DNA of 30,159 bases from Candidatus Saccharibacteria bacterium UBA5145 (GCA_002413865.1 DHXX01000004.1:38595-68753), one strand, 5' to 3'; counted from the stretch's first letter, positions 6,873 to 12,567 are shown. Numbers and translations are program-made. Notes: generated by a model from the letters alone, not told the origin.

Positions 6873-7474
6873 TGATTGAGCAACTCTTTGGGTCAAAAAC
6901 ACGTGTCAAACTTTTACAGCTATTTTACAGCAATCCTAACCGGTCCTTTTATGTTCGGGAAATCACCCGCAAGATCGATGAGCAGATCAACTCGGTTCGC
7001 CGCGAGCTCAGCAACTTGCTCAGTATCGGCATCATTACTTCCGAGAATACCAACAACCGACTCTATTATGAAGTTAATCAAAAATTTGAATTTTATGATC
7101 CGCTTCAAGCTATCTTTGGCGGGGGAGTCACCAAGACGACTCCCAAAACGGCCGACAGCGCGAGCGCCGAGGAAGCCCCCGATCATAGCAACCTCAAAAC
7201 CGTCGGTCACATCGACCTCGCCGTCTATACCGGTCAGTTTACCCGCGACGAAACGGCCGGCGTCGACCTATTCCTCGTCGGTGAAGTCAACCCGACGGCG
7301 CTCCAGAAGTTTATCGACGAATTAGAGACAAAAGAGAACAAGAGTATCCGATACACCGTTATGAGCCTGCCTGATTTCCAGTATCGCCAACAGATTCGCG
7401 ATCGCTTCGCGGTGGCGATTGGCCAGGCCAAAAAACAGGTGATCGTGGACGTACATAATTTGTTAGAAGACTAA
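6872..7474 (+). CDS. Winged-helix regulator with C-terminal nucleotidyltransferase-like domain
   Basis: A 200-residue protein. Residues 1-70 form a wHTH (LFGSKTRVKLLQLFYSNP, then FYVREITRKI, a recognition helix INSVRRELSNLLSIGII and a wing ENTNNRLYYEV). A flexible T/A/S/E-rich linker (~85-105) joins a second domain (~108-200) that looks like a degenerate minimal nucleotidyltransferase: HIDLAVYTGQF...AGVDLFLVGEVN replaces the GSxxxG...SDxDLLVVG signature, so catalysis is doubtful. Proteins of this plan occur widely in CPR genomes; their role is unknown. The mRNA should be leaderless (see the promoter entry). An MBL-fold gene follows 15 bases downstream, making a two-gene unit that ends at the terminator at 8131. 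Confidence 0.65.
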   Translation: MIEQLFGSKTRVKLLQLFYSNPNRSFYVREITRKIDEQINSVRRELSNLLSIGIITSENTNNRLYYEVNQKFEFYDPLQAIFGGGVTKTTPKTADSASAEEAPDHSNLKTVGHIDLAVYTGQFTRDETAGVDLFLVGEVNPTALQKFIDELETKENKSIRYTVMSLPDFQYRQQIRDRFAVAIGQAKKQVIVDVHNLLED

Positions 7475-7489
7475 AACAGGAGTTTATAG

Positions 7490-8113
7490 ATGGATTTACA
7501 ATTTTTTGGTGCTAACTGCATCGCGCTAACCTACAAGAACGCGCGCCTCGTAATCGATGATAATTTGGCTGAGCTGGGGGCCAAAAGCGTCACCAAGCCA
7601 GACGATGTCGGCGTGTCCACGATGGTCTATGCCACCCACCCAAAGAGTCGCATGGTGGTTGACATGCCTGGCGAGTATGAAGTCTCTGATATCTCGGTGA
7701 TCGGTATCCCGGCTCGTGCCCACATGGACGAGGCCGACAAACAGACCGCCACCATGTTCAAGGTGATTGCCGGTGACATCAGAGTGCTGGTGACCGGACA
7801 CGTCTACCCGGAATTGACCGATAGTCAGCTGGAAACGATTGGGATTGTCGACGTGCTGTTCGTACCGGTTGGCGGCAGCGGATACACGACCGATCCGCTC
7901 GGTGCCCTGAAGCTCATCAAGGCCATAGAGCCCAAACTCGTCGTGCCGACCCATTATGCCGACTCGGCCCTAGCGTACCCGGTACCGCAAGCTGATCTCG
8001 AGAGTGCTTTGAAGGATATTGCCATGGAGCCCAAAGAGCGCGTCACCAAATTGCGCCTCAAGCCAATCGACCTGACCGACATCACCCAGCTGGTGATTTT
8101 AGAAAAATCCTAG
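7490..8113 (+). CDS. MBL-fold protein, UlaG-like, probably non-catalytic
   Basis: A 207-residue protein with the beta-lactamase-fold pattern typical of small UlaG/YtnP relatives in CPR: LQFFGANCIALTYKNARLVIDDN at the start, VVDMPGEYEVSDISVIGIPA mid-way, VDVLFVPVGGSGYTTD and KLVVPTHYADS near the end. The metal-binding HxHxDH motif is missing: YATHPKS is the only remnant. GGSG and PTHY keep late-fold landmarks. It probably binds a ligand or acts structurally. AGGAG eight bases before the ATG is a good ribosome binding site, unlike the leaderless gene before it. Cytoplasmic; no signal or membrane segment. Confidence 0.7.
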   Translation: MDLQFFGANCIALTYKNARLVIDDNLAELGAKSVTKPDDVGVSTMVYATHPKSRMVVDMPGEYEVSDISVIGIPARAHMDEADKQTATMFKVIAGDIRVLVTGHVYPELTDSQLETIGIVDVLFVPVGGSGYTTDPLGALKLIKAIEPKLVVPTHYADSALAYPVPQADLESALKDIAMEPKERVTKLRLKPIDLTDITQLVILEKS

Positions 8114-8130
8114 ATTCGGCGGGTATTTAA

Positions 8131-8159
8131 AAAAGACTCGCTTTCGAGCGAGTCTTTTT
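8131..8159. terminator. Bidirectional terminator
   Basis: AAAAGACTCGCT (8131-8142), loop TTCG, AGCGAGTCTTTT (8147-8158). A-run on the left and T-run on the right make it work for the MBL gene (plus) and rpmB (minus), which converge here. Confidence 0.88.
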
Positions 8160-8177
8160 AATTCGTGGCCAGGTTGC

Positions 8178-8372
8178 CTAAGTCGTCAGCAGGCCTTTTT
8201 TCTTGAGGGTGCGAATAGCCTGGGTGCTAATCTTCATGGTGACTTTTCGCCCTTCGACGATGATAGTCTTGGTCTGAAGGTTGGGCTTCCAAACCTTCTT
8301 GGTGTGGCGCTGCGAGAAGCTGACATTGCTGCCGTATTGCTTGCCTTTGCCGGTGAGTTCACACTTTTGCAT
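8178..8372 (-). CDS. rpmB: 50S ribosomal protein L28
   Basis: A 64-residue L28: MQKCELTGKGKQYGSNVSFS, then RHTKKVWKPNLQTKTI and the C-terminal MKISTQAIRTLKKKGLL. The length is standard. The early CxxTGK motif is present but its partner cysteines are not, so this is the zinc-free form. AAGGAC five bases before the ATG is a fair Shine-Dalgarno. It stands alone, with its own promoter at 8406-8434 and a shared terminator. Confidence 0.95.
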   Translation of the reverse strand: MQKCELTGKGKQYGSNVSFSQRHTKKVWKPNLQTKTIIVEGRKVTMKISTQAIRTLKKKGLLTT

Positions 8373-8405
8373 GAGTAGTCCTTATTTCATTAGATTCAAA
8401 GTGTT

Positions 8406-8434
8406 ATTTTAGCGGAAAAGCCCCTCTGAGTCAA
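8406..8434 (-). promoter_or_regulatory. rpmB promoter
   Basis: Read on the minus strand: -35 TTGACT (8434-8429), 17-bp spacer, -10 TAAAAT (8411-8406). Start near 8399 gives a leader of about 27 bases with the Shine-Dalgarno. Confidence 0.7.
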
Positions 8435-8490
8435 CCGAGCGGGGAGTTAGGGGTTGGTAGGTGGCAGGTGGGGTTATCTCCTGTAGCTAC

Positions 8491-8530
8491 CTAACTGCTA
8501 ACTGCTAACTGCTAACTGCTAACTGCTAAC
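8491..8530. repeat. Heptamer tandem repeat CTAACTG
   Basis: Five complete CTAACTG units and a partial sixth. Just before it, GTTAGGGGTTGG...GGTGGGG (8444-8473) is partly complementary to CTAACCCCC (8526-8534), so the block can fold back. No gene lies inside. Confidence 0.8.
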
Positions 8531-8559
8531 CCCCATCTACCGGCCTTGGCTAGTTCCAA

Positions 8560-8588
8560 CGGGATCCTGAAATAAATTCAGGATGACG
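8560..8588. repeat. Dispersed palindromic repeat, copy 2
   Basis: GGGATCCTGAA...TTCAGGATGACGG, identical over 29 bases to 12568-12596 and related in reverse to 64-90. Confidence 0.75.
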
Positions 8589-8598
8589 GGGAGGAGAC

Positions 8599-8614
8599 TG
8601 GTATACTGGATAAA
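8599..8614 (+). promoter_or_regulatory. Extended -10 promoter of the M50 protease gene
   Basis: TGG-TATACT (8599-8607) is an extended -10. The ATG at 8614 begins seven bases after it, so the transcript should start at or next to the start codon. No good -35 is seen. Confidence 0.5.
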
Positions 8615-9231
8615 TGCCCGCCAACCTCAACCTGAAGTACTTGGTCGTTATAATTATCTCAATTTTGATATCGCTCGTCATACACGAGTTTATGCATGCC
8701 TATGCCGGGTACAAGTTAGGCGACTCGACCGCCAAGATTGAAGGTCGCCTCAGCTTGAATCCGCTCAACCACATTGATCCGATGATGACGATAGCGCTGC
8801 CGATTGTGACGATTCTGCTGTTTGGAGCACCGATTTTGGCCGCCAAGCCGGTGCCGTTCGACCCGCGTAACGTCAAATACGACGAGTTCGGGGCAGCCAT
8901 CATCGCCGCCGCCGGGCCACTGTCCAATCTCGCCTTAGCAATTGTTGCCGCCCTCGTGGCAAACGCAGTCGGCGTGGCTCATCCTGGCCTTGGGTCGGTG
9001 TTAAGTGTTTTTATCGCGTTAAACGTGGCGCTGTTCGTTTTTAACTTGTTACCGATTCCACCCCTGGACGGTTCGCGCGTCCTGTACGCCTTTGCACCCG
9101 AACCGCTGCAGCGCTTTATGGTTCAGATTGAGCCAATCGGGCTGTTCATCATTTTCGGTTTAGTGCTCGCCGGCGGCCTGGGTGGCATTCTCGTCAACCT
9201 CAACCATTTCGTACTGAACCTACTGCCGTAA
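8614..9231 (+). CDS. Site-2-type M50 zinc metalloprotease, membrane
   Basis: A 205-residue polytopic membrane protein of the M50B group. The zinc site is H24-E-x-x-H28 (VIHEFMHAY) in the first membrane helix, with the third ligand D152 in PPLDGSR. AAAGPLSNLALAIVAAL is the conserved GP motif and helix that precede it. About five hydrophobic segments are visible. The family cleaves membrane-bound substrates, often anti-sigma factors or membrane remnants; no PDZ domain is present, so it belongs to the short, PDZ-less type. No partner gene is in the window. The start codon lies at the predicted transcription start. Confidence 0.88.
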   Translation: MPANLNLKYLVVIIISILISLVIHEFMHAYAGYKLGDSTAKIEGRLSLNPLNHIDPMMTIALPIVTILLFGAPILAAKPVPFDPRNVKYDEFGAAIIAAAGPLSNLALAIVAALVANAVGVAHPGLGSVLSVFIALNVALFVFNLLPIPPLDGSRVLYAFAPEPLQRFMVQIEPIGLFIIFGLVLAGGLGGILVNLNHFVLNLLP

Positions 9232-9247
9232 TTTAAACTATAGTACG

Positions 9248-9276
9248 GCTACATACACGCCACCACCTAGTATAAT
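9248..9276 (+). promoter_or_regulatory. Promoter of the 9283 RNA
   Basis: A perfect -10 TATAAT (9271-9276) with a weak -35 GCTACA (9248-9253) at 17-bp spacing gives a start near 9283. Confidence 0.55.
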
Positions 9277-9282
9277 AGGTAG

Positions 9283-9432
9283 GGCCGGGTAGGGCAGCAA
9301 TGCTCCTTCGCCGAGTAATGATTATCTGATACTAGTCATTAGGGAGTGCAATATTTCGAGCGACCGTGGTTGCTTGGTGCGCGTTCCCACCTGGGTTTTC
9401 ACACAGGTAGATCACCTCGGCACCCGGCTTTA
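9283..9432 (+). ncRNA. Candidate structured non-coding RNA (~150 nt)
   Basis: Between a consensus -10 and the convergent gene at 9434 lies a non-coding stretch whose ends pair: GCCGGGT (9284-9290) with ACCCGGC (9422-9428), followed by TTTAATT. Inner helices include TAATGA/TCATTA (near 9317-9342) and ACCTG/CAGGT (near 9390-9409). CTCC (near 9302-9305) can pair with GGAG (near 9344-9347), with possible G-U extension. I could not assign a family: there are no SRP, tmRNA or RNase P signature bases. It does not precede a gene on its strand, so a cis riboswitch is unlikely; a stand-alone RNA such as a 6S-like RNA is the better guess. Confidence 0.5.
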
Positions 9433-9433
9433 A

Positions 9434-9721
9434 TTATATGAGCTCATCCAGCCCCAGTAGCTTTTGCACCCGCTTGGCAATATTTGGCGAAATGTTCGGA
9501 GAAATATCTTCCAGAGTTTTAATTGCATGCATTACGTCTGGTAGTCCGGCAAACTTGCCGGCGAACTGCTCCCGCAAGTCTGGCCGCCCCAGCTTTACGG
9601 CGACATCACAGATAACTAATTCGTGGACTTCAATTATCAGTGAAATTGTTTCTGGCTCAACAAGTCCGCTGTATTCCAGCTCAAGGGCTATCCGGTTAAT
9701 TTCGGGCTCGGAATTTTCCAT
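9434..9721 (-). CDS. Small hypothetical protein, helical
   Basis: A 95-residue acidic protein, predicted mostly helical, with no cysteine pair, signal peptide or membrane segment. I do not recognise the family. One odd feature is the near-perfect internal repeat ISPNISPNI near residues 73-81. It has its own promoter (9727-9755) and seems leaderless, which favours a real gene. It converges on the candidate RNA at 9283-9432. Confidence 0.55.
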   Translation of the reverse strand: MENSEPEINRIALELEYSGLVEPETISLIIEVHELVICDVAVKLGRPDLREQFAGKFAGLPDVMHAIKTLEDISPNISPNIAKRVQKLLGLDELI

Positions 9722-9726
9722 AATGT

Positions 9727-9755
9727 AATTTAATCACGGTAGATTTAAAGAGCAA
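9727..9755 (-). promoter_or_regulatory. Promoter of the 9721 gene, near-leaderless
   Basis: Minus strand: -35 TTGCTC (9755-9750), 17-bp spacer, -10 TAAATT (9732-9727). The ATG begins at 9721, six bases after the box. Confidence 0.55.
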
Positions 9756-9831
9756 GCATGAGCAGAGTGTTAATAATGACCCAACTTGCACCCGATTTTA
9801 GATTCATTAGTGCAGATACTAAAATGTATTA

Positions 9832-9860
9832 AGTACACTGCTGTGGCCAGGTGGTATAAT
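9832..9860 (+). promoter_or_regulatory. Promoter of tRNA-Pro(GGG)
   Basis: TGG-TATAAT (9852-9860) is an extended consensus -10; a weak -35 AGTACA lies at 9832-9837. Start near 9867, seven bases before the tRNA. Confidence 0.65.
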
Positions 9861-9873
9861 TCTAGGGCACTTT

Positions 9874-9949
9874 CGGGGTGTGGCGCAGTTGGTAGCGCGT
9901 ACGGCTGGGGGCCGTGAGGTCGCAGGTTCAAGTCCTGTCACCCCGACCA
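9874..9949 (+). tRNA. tRNA-Pro(GGG)
   Basis: A 76-nt cloverleaf: acceptor CGGGGTG/CACCCCG, D-arm GCGCAGTTGGTAGCGC, anticodon stem TACGG/CCGTG with loop CTGGGGG (anticodon GGG at 9907-9909), T-arm GCAGGTTCAAGTCCTGT, encoded CCA. Its last 19 bases (9931-9949) recur exactly at 10119-10137. Confidence 0.93.
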
Positions 9950-10137
9950 TGTAAAAAGGTCCAACTTTTGTTGGGCCTTTTTACATCTGTGATTATAGAA
10001 CTTGGTTCTGCGACAGAGATTTTCTGCAAGAAAATATCGTAGTCGCCGGGTCGCGTAAGGCCAGCTCTCGCAGGAGTTTACTTTGAGAAAGCTGGCCTGG
10101 AGAAGGACGAAGTCCGCTAGTCCTGTCACCCCGACCA
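9931..10137 (+). mobile_element. tRNA-Pro-associated structured element A (188-bp unit between direct repeats)
   Basis: The 19-base 3' end of tRNA-Pro(GGG) is repeated at 10119-10137, as after integration into a tRNA 3' end. Between the copies are: the terminator hairpin; an imperfect inverted copy of the T-arm (10000-10014, 12 of 15 bases); a helix GCGAC/GTCGC (10010-10014 with 10042-10046) around a hairpin ATTTTCT-GCA-AGAAAAT (10019-10035); a 9-bp hairpin AGGCCAGCT/AGCTGGCCT (10058-10066 with 10090-10098); and a block GGAGAAGGACGAAGTCCGCT (10099-10118) holding the mini-hairpin GGAC-GAA-GTCC. Element B after the other tRNA-Pro has the same order, with compensatory base changes in helices. 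It encodes no protein. It could be a tiny non-autonomous integrating element or a conserved RNA appendage of tRNA-Pro. Confidence 0.6.
9950..9985 (+). terminator. Terminator after tRNA-Pro(GGG)
   Basis: TGTAAAAAGG-T-CCAAC, loop TTTT, GTTGG-G-CCTTTTTACA: a near-perfect 16-bp hairpin beginning right after CCA. It includes its own T-run and is symmetrical enough to act both ways. Confidence 0.75.
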
Positions 10138-10306
10138 GCACCGATTTCAGTGGCTCTGAGCATGCCAGCACAGCGTCGTACTTGCCAGCATCAATGTCGG
10201 TTATTAGGTCTTTGAGTAGTTTGCGATTACCAGCTACTTTGGCCGAACTATGTTCTTCAATGGTTTACCCGACGATATGCACACCTATTTTAGCCGCCCT
10301 TGTACC
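10138..10306 (-). pseudogene. Serine recombinase N-terminal fragment
   Basis: On the minus strand a fragment reads AAKIGVHIVG, an in-frame stop (10265-10267), then TIEEHSSAKVAGNRKLLKDL and ITDIDAGKYDAVLACSEPLK. The S-A-K...R...LL..I..GKYD.VL pattern is that of the resolvase/invertase catalytic domain after the E helix. The catalytic serine region and everything C-terminal are missing; the frame runs into the tRNA 3' copy of element A at 10137. It is a broken remnant next to a tRNA-derived direct repeat, consistent with a former integrated element. Confidence 0.5.
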
Positions 10307-10315
10307 ATAAGCCTA

Positions 10316-10351
10316 TTGACATACTAAAGTACATTTAGTATAATATGTCAA
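10316..10351 (+). promoter_or_regulatory. Consensus promoter built into a long palindrome
   Basis: -35 TTGACA (10316-10321), 17-bp spacer, -10 TATAAT (10339-10344): a perfect consensus. The site is also palindromic: TTGACAT/ATGTCAA (10316-10322 with 10345-10351) encloses TACTAAA/TTTAGTA (10322-10328 with 10334-10340). A repressor dimer would cover both boxes. Start expected at ~10351, next to the ATG at 10354. Confidence 0.75.
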
Positions 10352-10353
10352 TT

Positions 10354-11025
10354 ATGAGAAATTGGTATGAGCGCTTCGAGGAGCTAGAGCAGTTGCCGCC
10401 CGAAGAACGGCCTACTTTTCAGGAATTAGAACAGAACGCTGAAGCAGGTGTTGTAAGGCGCGGCATTGCCCGTTATCTGATTACACAGAACCCTGAACGT
10501 AGTATCAAAATGCATACCATGCTCGGTACGCCCTTAGTCCGTAAAGCTGTCATGGGTACAGTCGGAAGGATATTTCCGAGTGGTAATGGAGGTAATTATC
10601 GGCTTGACCGCAACAAGAGTAGGATTGAGGCTGCAAATAACTTTGCACTCAATGGCAGTGTGGCAAACGAGGGCTTACATACTGGAGCGGTAATGCAGCA
10701 GGGCTATGAGCTAGTAAGCCATTTAATTGGACATGGTGATGTGGCGTTCAACTCTACTGCCATAGGTATAAACTTGGCACTTATTGCACTTCAAAGATAC
10801 AACCGAGCCAGAATGGTTAAGCGAGTTGACGAAGAGCTATCTGAAGGCAATCAGTTCCGACCTGATTATAAAAACTGGCTTGGCATTGACGCACGGGCAG
10901 TAGAAAATTACAGAGAAACAGTAACAGTCACTGAAGGTGTTGCGACTGAGGTACTATCAGCAGAAGTAGAACCTAGTCCGCTACAACCACCTTATTCAGT
11001 TAACTTACCCTATCAATCGTATTAG
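10354..11025 (+). CDS. Hypothetical protein in the tRNA-Pro island
   Basis: A protein of 223 residues that I do not recognise. It starts with an acidic/charged helix (RNWYERFEELEQLPPEERPTFQ is shown here only in outline: aromatic then Glu/Pro-rich), has a central basic part, and one moderately hydrophobic stretch (STAIGINLALIALQRY, ~residues 131-146) that might be a membrane or buried helix. The C-terminal 40 residues are low in complexity with P/V/E. An ATG at 10345 in the same frame would be upstream of the expected transcription start, so 10354 is preferred; the mRNA would be near-leaderless. It sits between two tRNA-Pro elements and is probably accessory cargo. The base composition is more A+T-rich than the housekeeping genes. 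Confidence 0.6.
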   Translation: MRNWYERFEELEQLPPEERPTFQELEQNAEAGVVRRGIARYLITQNPERSIKMHTMLGTPLVRKAVMGTVGRIFPSGNGGNYRLDRNKSRIEAANNFALNGSVANEGLHTGAVMQQGYELVSHLIGHGDVAFNSTAIGINLALIALQRYNRARMVKRVDEELSEGNQFRPDYKNWLGIDARAVENYRETVTVTEGVATEVLSAEVEPSPLQPPYSVNLPYQSY

Positions 11026-11029
11026 CATC

Positions 11030-11330
11030 AGCCAGTCGTTTTACGCGATTTTGGTTGCGATTGTTCGGTCTACCTAACATTTGACGAAGGCAAGCCAAAA
11101 GAACGCGGCACTTCGTTCAAAATGCACCTTCTAAAGGATAAATTGCGGCTGGCTAATAGTTGTAACTTCTTACATCGACAGCGTTGGTGGCTTTGTTCAT
11201 TTGTTCCTGCCACCGTTCTGACGGATGGTTAATCAACCAGTGGCTATACTGATTAGGGCAGGTCGTCTAGATATTAAATTGGATCGGCGCAAGACAAAGC
11301 AGATGCCCTTTATGCTCCGCTTGCGGCGTG
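11030..11330. other. Degraded sequence between the cargo gene and tRNA-Pro(CGG)
   Basis: No intact gene. On the minus strand (about 11160-11250) a stop-terminated run resembling a protein C-terminus can be read (HWLINHPSERWQEQMNKA), and on the plus strand a 67-codon open run (about 11035-11240). Neither has a start context or a family I know; both look like remnants of old cargo. Confidence 0.3.
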
Positions 11331-11337
11331 CTATAAT
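11309..11337 (+). promoter_or_regulatory. Promoter of tRNA-Pro(CGG)
   Basis: TGC-TATAAT (11329-11337) is an extended consensus -10; the -35 at 17-bp spacing (TTTATG, 11309-11314) is weak. Start near 11344. Confidence 0.6.
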
Positions 11338-11354
11338 TACCCCTGTTACGTTGC

Positions 11355-11431
11355 CGGGGTGTAGCGCAGCTTGGTAGCGCGCCGCGTTCGGGACGCGGAG
11401 GTCGTGGGTTCAAATCCCGCCACCCCGACCA
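11355..11431 (+). tRNA. tRNA-Pro(CGG)
   Basis: A 77-nt cloverleaf: acceptor CGGGGTG/CACCCCG, D-arm GCGCAGCTTGGTAGCGC, anticodon stem CCGCG/CGCGG with loop TTCGGGA (anticodon CGG at 11389-11391), T-arm GTGGGTTCAAATCCCGC, encoded CCA. Its last 17 bases recur at 11609-11625, and its T-arm region (11400-11417) recurs inverted at 11480-11497. Confidence 0.93.
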
Positions 11432-11625
11432 AGCAAAAGGCCCGTCTTAGGATGGGCCTTTTGCTTGGTTTTGAATGTTGGATTTGAGCCCACGACCGGA
11501 GATCCGCCGCAAGCGGATATCTTGGGTCGCGCGGGTTCGTGGAGCGAGGACGCGCGCAGATGCCAAAGCATCGAGCACGCCGCAGCGGAAAAGGACGAAG
11601 TCCGCTATTCCCGCCACCCCGACCA
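11415..11625 (+). mobile_element. tRNA-Pro-associated structured element B (194-bp unit between direct repeats)
   Basis: The last 17 bases of tRNA-Pro(CGG) recur at 11609-11625. Between the copies are: the terminator hairpin; an inverted T-arm copy (11480-11497, 17 of 18 bases complementary to 11400-11417); helix CGACC/GGTCG (11493-11497 with 11525-11529) around ATCCGC-CGCAA-GCGGAT (11502-11518); a hairpin GATGC-CAAA-GCATC (11559-11572); and GGAAAAGGACGAAGTCCGCT (11587-11606), which differs from element A by one base. Elements A and B share order, size and 5'/3' anchors, while their helices keep pairing with different bases. Reading frames through it (one of which can be joined to the gene at 11694) are by-products. 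Confidence 0.6.
11429..11472 (+). terminator. Terminator hairpin overlapping the CCA end of tRNA-Pro(CGG)
   Basis: CCAAGCAAAAGGCCCGTC (11429-11446), loop TTAG, GATGGGCCTTTTGCTTGG (11451-11468): an 18-bp stem with one G-U pair whose 5' arm includes the tRNA CCA, followed by TTTTG. Confidence 0.75.
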
Positions 11626-11678
11626 GCTTAATTTTAAAAGCTTCAGCTCATAAAGCTAAAGCTTTTTGCGGACAGGTT

Positions 11679-11694
11679 TGTTACTATGAGGGCA
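11679..11694 (+). promoter_or_regulatory. Extended -10 promoter of the PCD-RNase HI gene
   Basis: TGT-TACTAT (11679-11687) followed by the ATG at 11694: another start codon at the predicted +1. This also argues against longer starts inside element B. Confidence 0.5.
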
Positions 11695-12401
11695 TGTGGC
11701 AAGAAACCAAACACGGTCTGTACAAACAATTCAACTTTGCAAATTTTAATGAAGCCTTTATGTTTATGACTCAGGTGGCGGCGTTGGCGCACGAGTATCA
11801 CCACTACCCGCGCTGGGAGAATGAGTGGAGCGTGGTGCAGATTTGGCTGATGAGTATGAATCACAACGGCGAACGTCAAATTACAGAGGTGGACAGCCAA
11901 TTATCACAAGCCATCGACGCCCTCTTAGATAAGCAAAAAGCCGCCCAAAAGGCCCAAGCCGTACCGGCCCCCGAGAAAGTCAAAGTTTTTGCCGACGGTG
12001 GTTCGCGGGGCAACCCAGGCCCCTCGGCCAGCGGCTACGTCGTGCTCGATATCGAGGATAGAGTCCTCGCCGAGGCGGGTGTTTACTTGGGTATCACCAC
12101 CAACAACCAGGCCGAATATACGGCGCTCAAGCTGGCGCTCGAAGCCTGTCACAAGCTGGGGGCGGCGGAAGTTCAAGTCTACATGGACAGCATGTTGGTC
12201 GTGAACCAGATGAAGGGTATTTTCAAGATTAGCAACCGAGATTTGTGGCCGATCCACGAGGCGATCAAGCAACTTGTCGCTCACTTCAAACACGTCAGCT
12301 TTCAGCACGTGCCCCGCGAGTTCAATAAACTGGCCGACGCTCAGGTCAACTTGGCCCTTGATACCGAGCTTGGCATCACCCATCTGTCGCCGGTAGCCTG
12401 A
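11694..12401 (+). CDS. Fusion: pterin-4a-carbinolamine dehydratase-like domain + RNase HI
   Basis: A 235-residue two-domain protein. Residues 1-80 match the PCD/DCoH fold: W2, FNFANFNEAFMFMTQVA, then H33-x3-H37-Y-P39, W45, H57 and D67 (ITEVD), ending QLSQAIDAL. The usual HHP is HYP and the spacing to the second His is longer, so dehydratase activity is uncertain. After a K/A/P-rich linker (80-95) comes RNase HI of the RVT_3 type: FADGGSRGNPGP (D101), NNQAEYTAL (E141), VYMDSMLVV (D165) and HVPREFNKLADAQVN (D215), so all four catalytic acids are present. RNase HI cuts RNA in RNA-DNA hybrids. Longer starts are possible in frame, but they lie in element B, and the promoter at 11679-11687 fixes the ATG at 11694. 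Single gene; the CCTGAA/TTCAGG hairpin at its stop may end the transcript. Confidence 0.85.
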   Translation: MWQETKHGLYKQFNFANFNEAFMFMTQVAALAHEYHHYPRWENEWSVVQIWLMSMNHNGERQITEVDSQLSQAIDALLDKQKAAQKAQAVPAPEKVKVFADGGSRGNPGPSASGYVVLDIEDRVLAEAGVYLGITTNNQAEYTALKLALEACHKLGAAEVQVYMDSMLVVNQMKGIFKISNRDLWPIHEAIKQLVAHFKHVSFQHVPREFNKLADAQVNLALDTELGITHLSPVA

Positions 12402-12428
12402 ATTAGTTTCAGGACCCGTTTTTATTTA
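12397..12428 (+). terminator. Weak terminator at the end of the fusion gene
   Basis: CCTGAA/TTCAGG (12397-12413) overlaps the TGA stop and is followed, after four bases, by GTTTTTATTT. Confidence 0.5.
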
Positions 12429-12438
12429 GCAGACTCTC

Positions 12439-12537
12439 AGATGACAGATAGCAGAAATTTAGCAGGTGTCAGATGACAGACAAAGCCCGGGTGCGTCGAC
12501 GTCTGTAACTTGTTAGCTGCTAAATTTTTGCTATCTG
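12439..12537. repeat. Inverted repeat with internal direct repeats
   Basis: A 21-base arm at 12445-12465 (CAGATAGCAGAAATTTAGCAG) is complementary to 12517-12537 except at one base. TCAGATGACAGA occurs twice (near 12438 and 12469). The block can form a large hairpin with a ~51-base loop and is not coding. Confidence 0.75.
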
Positions 12538-12567
12538 ACATTTGCGACTTGTTGTCTTGGCCCAATG

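Noticed and set aside
8491..8530. CRISPR-like array
   Set aside because: The units are contiguous 7-mers without spacers, and no cas gene is in the window.
9938..10171. 77-residue minus-strand frame over tRNA-Pro(GGG) and element A
   Set aside because: Only its N-terminal part reads as recombinase remnant; the rest crosses structured RNA and tRNA sequence.
11465..11653. Open frames through element B, including a 73-codon upstream extension of the PCD-RNase HI gene
   Set aside because: They read through tRNA-derived inverted repeats, and the extended -10 box at 11679-11687 places the transcript start at the ATG at 11694.
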